This document shows, piece after piece, positions 25,301 to 35,713 of a stretch of DNA of 64,000 nt; the stretch's first letter is position 1, and each line of letters starts with the position of its first letter. Below the pieces are notes generated by a model, which was given only the letters and a program-made list of their open reading frames with translations, was not told where the DNA came from and did no database searches. The stretch is from Centroberyx gerrardi (Eukaryota > Chordata > Actinopteri > Beryciformes > Berycidae): NCBI RefSeq assembly GCF_048128805.1, contig NC_136010.1, positions 21,913,480 through 21,977,479 on the forward strand. Reading direction: 5' to 3'. The position numbers and the translations under genes were made by a program.

Positions 25301-25577
25301 TGGAGCTGCAGACCATCAGAGGGAGACGGATACACAGGCTAATCTTTCTGGGATCTGTAGCAATGCAGGACAGATGGATTATCACTGTGTTGCATTCGCT
25401 CAGTAATCCTCCATATAGGTACTGTGGAATCAACAGTAAGATCTACTGCATAGATTACACACAGTCTCAGCATTGTAGTTAGGAAGATAGTGTTGTCCAT
25501 ATTTGTGTTGTGTGTCACAAATGCTGTAGAAGGCCTACATCAAAAATAGTGTTGAAACTAAGTGCTGTGGCTGTCAT
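19318..25577 (+). other. nckap5l: Presumed long 5' intron of nckap5l
   Basis: No supported coding sequence is seen. Contents: a three-copy ATGGACATGA minisatellite at about 19530-19558, GT runs near 19590 and 21925-21960, a GA-rich patch at 21401-21420, a GC-richer patch at 23755-24010, and a CT-rich tract at 24040-24109 ending in an acceptor-like TTCTACAG at 24117. GT-rich sequence lies at 24880-24950 and (CA)n at 25157-25185. Its status as an intron depends on the proposed first exon upstream. Confidence 0.35.
25157..25185. repeat. (CA)n microsatellite
   Basis: An almost pure CA run of about 29 bases lies upstream of the nckap5l coding exons. Confidence 0.9.
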
Positions 25578-26292
25578 ATAAACAGAGTATAAACAGAGTG
25601 TAATGGTGGTAACAGCGTTAACGTCATTCTTGCAGATGAGAACATTGTCTGATGTAAACCAGACCTGGTATCCTTAGTGTTTGTTTTGGCCTGCTTGGAG
25701 TACCAGATGGGTGGGGTTTACTGCATCAGGACTATTCAGATAGCTGTCTGCCACGTTGTCATTCATAGAAAAGTTACTAAACTAACTAAATTGACTTTAA
25801 AATACTTTTTTGTAATCGTCTAAACTCTCTGGCACTCATCATTGCATCATCCTATATGTGGCAGAAACCCACCCATGCGCTACTCAATGAAAGTTAAAAC
25901 AAATACTAAAATTATTTGTAGTTACTGTTTGACCCAGATTTGATGTAAACAGAGTGTAATGGTAATTAAAGTGTTAACCTTTCCCTTGCAAATGAGAAGA
26001 ACAATATTTGGTTTAAAGAGAACGTGATGGTGGTTACAATGTTAAATTCTCTCTTGCAGACAGGGCAGGAAAAATTGCAAATTTGTCCTCTGGCAACAGT
26101 GGCTGATGGGTTCCAGATGTATTTTACCAGCCAAATATGACTTTTAGGAAAGAATAGATGTTTGAATGATGGCTGGTTACCTGCCAAAGTGGCTGCTGCA
26201 CCGTGTTCGCAGATGAGAACATTTGCTGTAAAGAGTGCGATGATGATATTTACAATGTCACCTTCTCTCTTGCAGATGATAACAATGTCCGA
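25578..26292 (+). repeat. Degenerate repeat array carrying the nckap5l first coding acceptor and start codon
   Basis: About four related units of 60-75 bases lie at roughly 25578-25660, 25941-26011, 26012-26085 and 26205-26292, separated by unrelated sequence. Each has the order: AAA(C)AGAGTG-like purine block, ATGGTGGT-like block, a (T)TAACG/ACAATG block, a pyrimidine tract, TTGCAG or TTGCAA, then often ATGAGAACA-like sequence. The last unit supplies the real acceptor TCTCTTGCAG and ATG of nckap5l. Unit boundaries are by eye. Confidence 0.7.
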
Positions 26293-29200
26293 TGAGACAG
26301 AACAGAGAATGTGTGATGAGGACTTCGGTTCGGACGAGGAGGGGGAGGAGGCAGACGTGGAGTCTTACCTGGAGGACAACAGCAGCGAGCTCATGGACAG
26401 ACTGAGAGAGCTGGAGGTGAGTAAACAAGAGACACTCTGCATCACAAGCTACATTTGAATTAAAATGCTAATGAACAATGCAGCGAATTAAATAGTAGGT
26501 AATTGAGTGTGTCCCAGTGGGTAAGACACATAGTACTGCCATTGTGGACTCAAGTCTGGCTCATGGCATTTCTCCCATCTCCTCTCTCCCATCTTCTGCT
26601 TCACTTCCACAGTAAACAAGCATAAAAATAGTGAAGTAATCTTTTTTAAGTAGTATCTAGTATTTTCAGCTGCAGTTTCTATTTTTACTCTTCTTTTATT
26701 TTTGAGCATTATGTTTTATTGATATTTTACCTTTTCCTCACAGGCAGAGAATTCTGCTCTGATGTTGGCAAATGAGAGTCAGAGAGAGGCTTATGAAAGA
26801 TGCCTGGATGAGGTGAGTTCTTACTGCCCAGTGTCAGCTATGTCTTGAAAGAAAGTCTAATGCATGTTGCACAAACAAATGTATAAATGAATCTGTTCAT
26901 TTGTCAGTTAATTTAGAAATTGATGTTATTATAATTAACTAATAACTCGTAAGTCACTCTGGACGCATCAACAAAATGTCTAAAATGTAAATATTATCTT
27001 TTCTTTACTGTGTTGTTATTAGGTGGCCAACCATGTCGTCCAAGCCCTGCTAAACCAAAAGGTAACAACATAAAACTGCATTTGTGGATCTGTTTTTGGA
27101 TTTCCTTTAACTTGAGCAGTAAGGATACGGATGTTATACCTGCTTTGTGTGTTACTGAACAGGATCTCAGAGAGGAGTGCATCAAGCTGAAGATGTTGGT
27201 GTTTGACCTGGAGAGACAGAACCGGGCGCTTTGTGAGCTTTTCCAGCAGAAACTGCCCAATCACCCCACTGCTCACTACCAGGTAAATTAACACACCCTC
27301 CTTTATGATAATTCATAATGCATTTATTATATAGGCCACAACTCTGGTTCTCAAGACCCAATAGAGCTGCAGATTTCTACTTCACTTCAGCCTCATTCTT
27401 TCAAACACTGCTGTGCTTGTAATGGATCTCAGTGGTTTCACCTCTGCTCTATATTGTTCCAACAGACACCAGGACAATGTTGCTTTTAGTTGTGTGTGTA
27501 TACAATAGCCTATAGTGTATACAATGTCATCATAATTGCTTCATGAATCTCCTGTTACAGGTCCAGCCGGGACCCCTCCCAGACTACAATGCACAGCTGC
27601 ACAATGACTCTGCCAAGCAGGTGGAGCCTGCACAGACTGAAGCACAAGCCAAGGTGATTATTACACAGCCTACGCAGCAAAACTTTACCAAACATAAAGT
27701 GAAGAGTGAAACAGGGGGATTATGTCATAGGCTCTGAATGTTAGATCAGGCACGCCACCTGTGTGTGACGTAATAACTGGTGATGCTCTGACATTTGCTC
27801 CTTTTTCCACTATTGTGCTTGAAAGATTTCCATTGCTAATCTCCCTTGCACTCATTTCCTTTACGCATGCATGCAAAGGTCTTGGCTTTTGATGAATTAT
27901 GTTGCTTGACTCACATTGAACTGCCAGCAGTGAATGGTATGCTGATAGAGATCTCTTTCTATCCAAAGGGAAATGGCTACCGCACACAACATGCCTCCCC
28001 AGGCCCTCGCGGCCCAGCCGCCTCCATGGAGGCTCTGTCTCCCTTCTTCAAGAAGAAAGCACACATCCTGGAGGTCCTTCGCAAGATGGAGGAGACAGAC
28101 CCTCTGAAGTTCCACCCCTCCACCACTAGCCTCTCCTTCTGCGACTACAGCCAGGTGCTCATGTCCACAGAGGCTGTTCTGGCCACTGCGGACCCCCTTC
28201 CATTACAGTGCAAACCCCACCACACACACTGCCGCTGCTCCTGCTCTGACACTGACACACACCAGCATGTCAACGGTGAAGGGGCAGTGAAGTGTGAGGG
28301 AGGTAACACCTGCTGTTTACACTGCAAGAGGAGCCCAGACAGTCCTCCCAAGCCATGCAACCACGTCTGTAGTCCTCCAAAAGCCAACTCAGCCACCCAG
28401 AGCCATGTTGTTCCCGCAGCTGCTATGAGCGAATGTCACAGTAAGAGCACAACGGTGGAGTCCATTCCCCCGTCAAAACAAAGCATCAAGAATGACAACC
28501 ACCAGCAAATAGCAGGCGCCGCCCCCCACTCATCAATCACGGAAACAGCCAATCACAGCCTGGAGGTGATGGGAGTGGAGCAGGAGCAGGCTTCCGCGGA
28601 GAGCTGTCCAAAAGCTAGTGCCTCTGAAGAGCTCACTGGTTTCTATCCCACCTCCCACCTGCCCGTCCCCATGAAGGAGAGCACTCAGGACGCCCACTGT
28701 GACGTGGAAACGAGAGACGCCGTTCACAATGGGTTGATGCTCTCCTCCATCAACAACTCCATGTCTAACGACCCCTCGGCCGTCCCAGAGAAAGACAACA
28801 CAGACGCAGAGGCTTCCTCTGTGAGAGCCAGTGCCTCCCTCAGCCCCAGCTCCTCCTGCCTCAGCGATGTCAAAGCCGCTGCCATCAACTCCCCGTCCAA
28901 GTTGCTCAAGTTCCTGAAGATCCCCACAATAGGGGAGAAGGCTCAGGCTTCGACCAGTCCCGTCCGTTTAAGTCCCCAGCTCACCCGCAACTCTAGGATC
29001 CCCTGTCGCACCAACAACTACGAGGTGTACCATTCTCCTGTTCCCACGCGCAGAGCCACCACCACAGAGAGATGCAGGCAGCCCCCTCCTCCACCCTCCA
29101 GGTCTGAGTCCTACCCAGCCACACACTCGGCCCCAACCTCCCCACCCCAGCCCGAAGACGCCTGCTCCCCCCCAGCTAAGGAAATAAGCTACAGCAGCCT

Positions 29201-32200
29201 CTCGGCACCTAAAGCCAGTGCCGGCCCTAAGCTGGGCCCGGCCACTTCCTCCTCCACCTCCTCCTCCTCACCCAAAGTATCTCAGAGGGTCCCTCACTAT
29301 GAAAATGTCTCTGATATGTCCACCAACTCCCGAGAAGAGGAACCACCCCAGGGTCTTGAGAAAAGAACCACGCTCCCTTCCCAAACAAAGGTGAGCGGTG
29401 GTGAGAGGAAGCTAGTGAAGTCACTACCGGAGAGCGTCCTCAACCCCCCGCCTCAACGCAAGCAGTCATCCTCCTCCACCTCAGAATCCACATCAGATGA
29501 GGAAGAAGAAACAGAGAGCCCAGTCTGGGTTAACCACCACAGCCTGCCCAGCTCGTCTGCCCTCAGCAAAGTTCAAGGCAGAGTTAACTACTCACGAACC
29601 AGAGACAAACAGGAGACAGATACAAGGGAGACCGCCATGCAGAGCTCTGAGGTCACCCAGCCTCCCCCTCCACCTCCAGCTAAGAGGAACGATCCCTCAT
29701 CCATCCCCAAGAGGCCTGGGACCGGGCCAGGGAGATCCCCGGCTGATTCCAGTCACCATGCCTTCAAAGACAGGCTGGCTGCACTGGGCAAGCTAAGGAG
29801 CTCAGAGGATTTACAAGTCAGCGTTAGGCCAGTCGACACGGCAAATACAGAGAGCAATGCCACCTATAACGATGAAAGGAGTAAGACAGCGGAGAGGCCC
29901 ATTGAGCACCATAAAGAGGAGCAGAGACATTCAAAATATACAGACTCTTTGGATGGTAAACCTAAAGCTGGTAGTGGTGGTTTGAAGTATCCTGGGCCAT
30001 CTCAGTTGTATGAACCAGGGGTGAAATCTCTGCCCACCGGTCCAGCAGTGGTCAAACCAGAACTGTGTGTGACCAAGACAGAGAGCCCCAAAAGTAAAAT
30101 CGGTCTGCCATCTCCCAACACGGATGCTCCCCAGGTACTACGCAACAACATGAAGTGTCCTGGCTCCTTGAATCTGGCCTACAATGCTAAACCTGGCCTC
30201 AGCCCTCACAGCAGCAACAGCCCCAACAAAATACCCCCTAAGTCGCCCTCCAAACCTTGCCAGGGCCCCTCCGTCCACAGAGGGGGGAAACCCGGAGAGG
30301 CCCCGCGCTACTCCTCCAAATCAGAGGAGAGGTCCAAGATCGGCGGGAAAGGGAAAAAGAACCCGATGTACGGAGACAGCCTGCCGCCTCCTCCTCCGAG
30401 ACCTCCATCCGACATCCAGGAGGAGAAGCCGTCGCACCCGGGCCCTAGCCCGCAGTCGGCCATCGAGCAGAAGGTGATGAAGGGCATCGAGGAGAACATG
30501 CTGAAGCTTCAGGAGCAGGACAGAGGAGGGCAGGGCGCCGAGGTCAAGCAGAAAGCCTCCAACGGCATCGCGAGCTGGTTCGGCCTGAAGAAGAGCAAGC
30601 TGCCGGCGCTGAGCCGCAAGACCGACGGCACCAAGGTGAAGGACGAGAAGAGGGAGTGGAAGATCAACATCCCCTCGGTGGGGAAGGACTCCGTTAAGAT
30701 GGCCACCAGGTGTAAGGAAGGGGTGGAGGGTCTGAACATCTCCACTCTGATGGAGAAGGCGGAGGGGCTGAGGAGAGCGCTGGAGGAGGAGAGGGCGTAC
30801 GTGGAGAGGTCAGGCAGGGGTCACTCCTGCGAGGTGGTGATGGACCAGGCTCAGGGACAGCTGGCCGTCATGTACAGGGGAGCGCGCTCCGACAACTTCA
30901 TGCAGCAGCTGCTAAACAGGTGAGGAGTGGAGGACAAGTGAATTCTGAGACTGATTTAAGATACAAATTGTAACTTTCATGTACAGTCTAATACTGTGTC
31001 TCCACCACTATTGACATTTTCTGAGATGAAAGTAGGGCTTAAAAGTCTTAGCTGGATGTTTGTGTGTGTCACTGCAGAGTGGATGGGAAGGACATGATCA
31101 GCGTGCCCCAGCGCCGGCTCTCGTTCGACTGTAAGAGCTCCAGGCCAGTGTTTAGTCAGCAGAGCGATCTCATCAGTCACACCACCAGCCGAGACGATAT
31201 GGAGAAGGTACTCCTTTGGTTACACAGCCTTTCATTAGCTATTTGTTTATCTATCTCTGTAGTTCGTAGATTGACAAATGATTTCACATCTACATTAATG
31301 ATGAAACAAATAATTTGACAGACAAGAAGGCCAGTGAAAAAGATCATTCCCTTTGATCAGTAAAATAAGTTCTACACAGTAGGCTCACAACTTTCAAAAA
31401 AGCCAAAACTTATCATCTTATCATTTGGCAAACTATTTTCTCGAGCTACCTATTTGAAGAGCTGAATTTGAGTTGATTCAATGTCATGCTTTGTTGTTCT
31501 CTTATGCAGGGATCAGACAGAATCAGCAACGTCACATCAGATGAGAACCTTGTAGATTCAGTTCACTCTCAACACTTTGCAGGTAAGAGGAGTCTGCTGG
31601 GAATTTGTCTTTTCAGAGGAAACAAATAGCACACATTGACAGGGTTCATTTGCACTGTTAGTGGAATCATAATTGCTGTGAGGACACTGAATTTCACTCT
31701 CCTCTCTCCTCTCCTCTCCTCTCCTCTCCTCTCCTCTTCTCTCCTCTCCTCTCCCCTCCCCTCCTCTCCTCTCCTCTCCAGGTTCTGGTGCTTCCACCTA
31801 CACCCTGGACAGCGGCATTGGTACTTTCCCCCTGCCTGACTGCAGCAGCGGTGCAGCAGGAAGGAGCCTGTCCAAGACGAGGGCCGGGGCGGAGCACCAT
31901 GCCTCCGGCTCCCCGGGGAAGGCTGGGCGACGGGCCCGCACCTTGGACAGGGAGATGACTTCACAGGAGGAGTGTTACGCGCCGCACAGACAGCTGATTC
32001 CCACCATTCAGTACGGCTCCATGCTGGAGGGGAGAAGCTCAGCTGGCGTCATCCGTGAAGGTGCCAATAATTCCATCCTAAACTGTCATACCTACGCTTA
32101 ATACCCGTTTGAAGTGATCAAGTCATTCCAAACATTGTCAGTTAAAGTCTATTACCCCGACACAGCCTGCAAACTCTGTGCTGTGCTCAGTGATAAAGAA

Positions 32201-33510
32201 AAGCAGAGATTCTGCAGTTTCTAATTATAGCAAATATCCCATGCTAGCTAACAGGGAAATGTGGATAATGAGGGGCTTATGATATCCTAATTTTCAATGC
32301 AACAACACAAGGATAAGATGGCAACTCGGATGTGAATATATCGCTCATTATAGAGATACCATAGCTCAAATAAATATATGCATGACATTGAGCAAGGACA
32401 CAGATAAAGTTGTTTATTTCCTGTGAGGGAATATTTAAGGGAATGTTATTGTTAAAGGAATGAACCGTTTAATTACCCTTTCCTCCTTGAAATAGGAATT
32501 AAGACCAGTGTTCATGGTTTAGCTCCTGAGAAATAGATTCATGTTGGAGGCTGTTTACACAGTGAATTTAGTACTGTGTGTTTTGCTGATAATCAAAAAT
32601 GTAATTTTGTATGTTTGGTGAAAAATCCCGCGTCCCGTTTGTATTGAAGGGACAATACGTGAACGCATGTCTTGAATCAGTCCATTTGTACCATGTACAG
32701 ACAAAGAGGCCCATGGACCGAACATGTTCTCCCCCCGCTCCAAGACATGGACCTTCCCCAACCTGAAGACGCCAGCAGGACCCACAGAGGTGTACCTGGC
32801 AGTGGAGGAAGAGGAGGAGGAGGCAGTGTCCTACGGATCACCGTTCAGAGGGGTGTGTTGAATATGGTTAATGACTGATTTTCAATTACATCCAAACTTG
32901 ATCGATTTGAGATACAGTTTTACGAGGCTGTTTGGCCACATATTGTCCATAGCGTTTGGGACAATGCTGGACAGCAGCATGCAAGAAGGAATTATCTAGG
33001 CCACCATCACCATACTGGAAATACTTTGCAGTCAGTAGAAAAGCATTTAAAGTAGGGATACATTTTTAAATCTGCACTCACATCTTACATAATGTAAAAA
33101 CACAGCACCACATTCTCCCTTTAGAAATGAATTATTAACCACCAGACTATTAAAGATTCACAATTGGATGATTTCTGAAACCTGTGAATGTGTTACATAA
33201 AATGAAACTTGTGAGCTAAAACATGCCCCACCCCTCTGCACCCGTCCAGAGCGTGAAGCCCAGTGGTCCCTCTTCCAGCCGCGTGGTTGACCCAGGCAGC
33301 CTGCCCGTCCCGTCCCAGTCGGGGCTGAGCCGCAGGGGAAAGACTCGCACTCCCAGCGTCCCCGAGATGAGCCGGGAGGCCGGGCTGGAGCTGCTCAGGG
33401 AGCGGCCGGAGGAAGCCCTCTCCCCCAGCCGCCCTCAGGTCCTAGAGACCCCCGAGTCGCTCAGCGATTCTCTCTACGACAGTCTGTCGTCCTGCGGCAG
33501 CCAAGGATGA
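26276..33510 (+). CDS. nckap5l: Nck-associated protein 5-like, NCKAP5L/CEP169 (complete CDS, 11 coding exons)
   Basis: Coding exons: 26276-26416, 26744-26812, 27023-27061, 27163-27282, 27561-27653, 27969-30919, 31078-31207, 31510-31582, 31782-32060, 32701-32852, 33250-33510. They total 4308 nt, or 1435 aa; human is about 1330. The start is ATG 26276 or the in-frame ATG 26285, the fourth codon. NCKAP5L is a centrosomal and microtubule plus-end protein that binds EB1 and stabilises microtubules. An acidic N-terminus precedes a predicted coiled coil at about 35-115, with ELEAENSALMLANESQREAY and ECIKLKMLVFDLERQNRAL. A long disordered Ser/Pro region follows. SxIP-type EB-binding motifs are SRIP (496-499) and SSIP (731-734). 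Conserved blocks include HSAIE-like PQSAIEQKVMKGIEENML, SWFGLKKSKLPAL, FMQQLLNRVDGK, TLDSGIGTFP and the terminal SLSDSLYDSLSSCGSQG, which is decisive for NCKAP5L. The neighbour tmbim6 is also adjacent in human. Confidence 0.95.
26508..26640 (+). mobile_element. Decayed tRNA-like SINE in an nckap5l intron
   Basis: The sequence CCCAGTGGGTAAGACACATA, then a degraded B-box-like GGACTCAAGTCTGGCTC, then a CTCCTCTCTCCCATCT tract and a short tail with CATAAAAAT, follows the layout of common fish tRNA-derived SINEs as I recall them. The A and B boxes are mutated, so it is probably an old inactive copy. No flanking duplication was found. Confidence 0.5.
31360..31470 (+). repeat. Dispersed duplicate, copy 1 (nckap5l intron)
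   Basis: This matches 34808-34915 in the same orientation. Shared blocks, in order: AAAATAAGTTCT, CACAGTA, CTTTCAAAAAA, ATCATTTGGCAAACTA, TTTCT(C/A)GAG and CTATTT. Gaps differ between the copies. It may be an old retroelement fragment or a segmental copy. Confidence 0.55.
31697..31780 (+). repeat. (CTCCT)n microsatellite forming a splice polypyrimidine tract
   Basis: About 84 bases of nearly pure CTCCT repeats with a few variants run directly into the CCAG acceptor (ends 31781) of the nckap5l exon at 31782. The repeat therefore is the polypyrimidine tract of this exon. Confidence 0.9.
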
Positions 33511-34620
33511 TACGGCCGGGGCCGGGGACGGGGGGGGGGGGGGGGGGACAGGAAGGACCGGAGAGGCAAACGCTCATCTAGGCTAGAGACTTTGACAACA
33601 CACAATAAGCCCTAGCAATGTTTTTAACATGTCTCCTGATTGCTGGCTGTACTGTGATGCTGCTGACCCGCCACCTTTGAGGAACATGGAAAAGAAACTG
33701 TGCTCTGTTGATGTCCACAAGAACATTCTGGTGACGACGCTCGTCATGTCTCATCATCTTTAACTCTGTTGCAACTGGAAAGACGGATTGATGGACTTCT
33801 CCTCAGGATTTCTAAAAAACATGAAACCAAAAGCCACCCAAATAATATAGGTTGTTCACCATCACTTTTTCACAATGAAATTGACTGTGGACACTTATGT
33901 TAAATTCATGTATACAGGACTACAAAAAAAAGCATGGCCAAGCTAAGGATTATCACAAATTGTCACTCTGATATAAAGTACTTGTTCAGCTGAATTTTGC
34001 CTCATTCCTGTCTTTTTTTCGCACCCTGGTAGAGGGTTCTTTATTCTGTACTTCATGGAAGCGATGAAGCGCTGACCAGTCAAATAGCCGACATACTGTA
34101 CCAATACATCCATTCTGTTCTTGACATCAGTTCACAACATAATGTACTGAAAAATAGTATTTCCTTATTGAGCTCCTTAAAAAAAGAATGTTCATGTCTG
34201 TGATTCTTAATTGCTAAACTCATGCATCACAATTTTAATGTATAAACAATTTTATTGATCATGTTGAGATTATTTCTCTTTTGTGACCAAGAAAGGTTGC
34301 CAGAATATGTCTGTGTTTTAAATCATAATACGTTTAAAGGTAATATATACCAGCAATAATATCATAGAAAAGAGAAATGGCTACACTATTCAATGAATAA
34401 GTATTTCTATTATTTATTTATTTTAAGTGAAATGTACATCATTTGCGGTCATCTTTTTTTGTAATCTTTCTGTGAAAATTGCAGTCTCCTTGCTTAGTAG
34501 GTTATGTTCATATCTTGTATGTCAACATCTCTGTTGCGGTCTGTTCCCTAGCTAATAGAGGTATATGTACCTACTGCCGTTTTTTCAACTTTCTAATTAA
34601 AATGTTTTGATTTAGTTCTT
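33511..34620 (+). other. nckap5l: nckap5l 3' UTR
   Basis: Begins after TGA 33508-33510. A run of 18 G lies at 33530-33547. The rest is AT-rich, ending near an ATTAAA at 34596-34601, the likely poly(A) signal. The opposite-strand tmbim6 transcript probably ends about 120 bases further on, so the two genes are tail to tail. Confidence 0.6.
33530..33547 (+). repeat. G18 homopolymer just after the nckap5l stop
   Basis: Eighteen consecutive G, preceded by GGCCGGGGCCGGGG, begin 20 bases after the stop codon. It could form an RNA G-quadruplex, and the length is prone to sequencing or assembly error. Confidence 0.9.
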
Positions 34621-34739
34621 GTGTGTTAGTTATAAAAGCACACTATCTGGCTGCTAACTTTTCATTTACACACACATTTAATATCCAAGTGTAATTTCTA
34701 TATTTGCAGCAGGGCAGCAGAGCAGACAAGATCAGTTTG

Positions 34740-35713
34740 GTTGATCACGTTCAACAAATTTATTTGAGCAAATGTATCAAATTATTAGATTTTCAATAGT
34801 ACATCAACAAAATAAGTTCTTCACAGTATACACTTTCAAAAAATTGTAAGGTTAACATCACATCATTTGGCAAACTAATTTCTAGAGTACAGCTATTTTA
34901 GACTGGTTTTTTGAAGACAAATTTACAATGGGAGCAATCTGAAGAGCTTGCATGTCTTGGTTATCCAGGTTGAAAAAATGGACAGATGGCAATGACTCTC
35001 CCTCCTACACCAGCCAAAGTCCAACATCCTGACCACCGAGTGGCTTTAAGTCCGTCTGAATGAGTTAGTGAAGATCAACACATGGGTCTGATTAGCATTC
35101 ATGGTTTGTGTCAGCGTAAGTAGGCTTCACCATTCTTGCTCTCAAAACGTTGGTCAACAACATAATTTTGTGGGAATAAATAATTACAAGGGAAATCTCT
35201 GAGAGGGGATGTGTTGCCGATATCATGGGACACCATATCTTGTGACACTCCACTGAAGAGATTTGAGGAAAACTGTATAAATAGGCAAATGAATCAAATT
35301 ACATAACTTAAAATAAAACAATGATCAGTCTCAGAAGCTCACATGACCTGCTAAAGGAGCCTATTATGTAATTATTTTATGGCACTAAATAACAATAATA
35401 TGAAAACCTTAGTAACTGCTGCTCAGCTTCTGGGAGCCTTTATAGGGCAACGCTCCCCTCTATAGGCCAAGCATGATCACTGCAGCATTAATCTATTATC
35501 CATTCACAGCCAAGATAGGACTAGCATTAGTTTACCATAAACTTACATTCAACCCTTATTGTAAGTTAAAAATCAAAGAAACTTCAATAATATAAGACCA
35601 CATAGGAGTTAATTCAAGAAATGAAGACAGAAAGTGAAAGCACCAACAGCGTTGCGAATTGTGCCTTGTCTCACAGATTGTTTTTAATTTCAAATTAATC
35701 AAATGCTCCTCCT
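34740..35713 (-). other. tmbim6: tmbim6 3' UTR with poly(A) signal
   Basis: On the minus strand the sequence after the tmbim6 stop runs to AATAAA (plus-strand TTTATT at 34759-34764), which places cleavage near 34740. The second copy of the dispersed duplicate (34808-34915) lies inside it. Confidence 0.6.
34808..34915 (+). repeat. Dispersed duplicate, copy 2 (antisense in tmbim6 3' UTR)
   Basis: This is the partner of 31360-31470, with the same ordered blocks, the clearest being ATCATTTGGCAAACTA. Here it is transcribed in reverse as part of the tmbim6 3' UTR. Confidence 0.55.

Noticed and set aside
27846-27968. In-frame open extension upstream of the long nckap5l exon
   Set aside because: The frame is open, but the good acceptor is TTTCTATCCAAAG ending at 27968, which keeps phase 0 and leads into GNGYRTQH. 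The extension looks intronic.
31558-31964. Antisense open frames rich in Glu/Arg repeats
   Set aside because: They are produced by the CTCCT microsatellite read in reverse and by the opposite strand of a genuine nckap5l exon.
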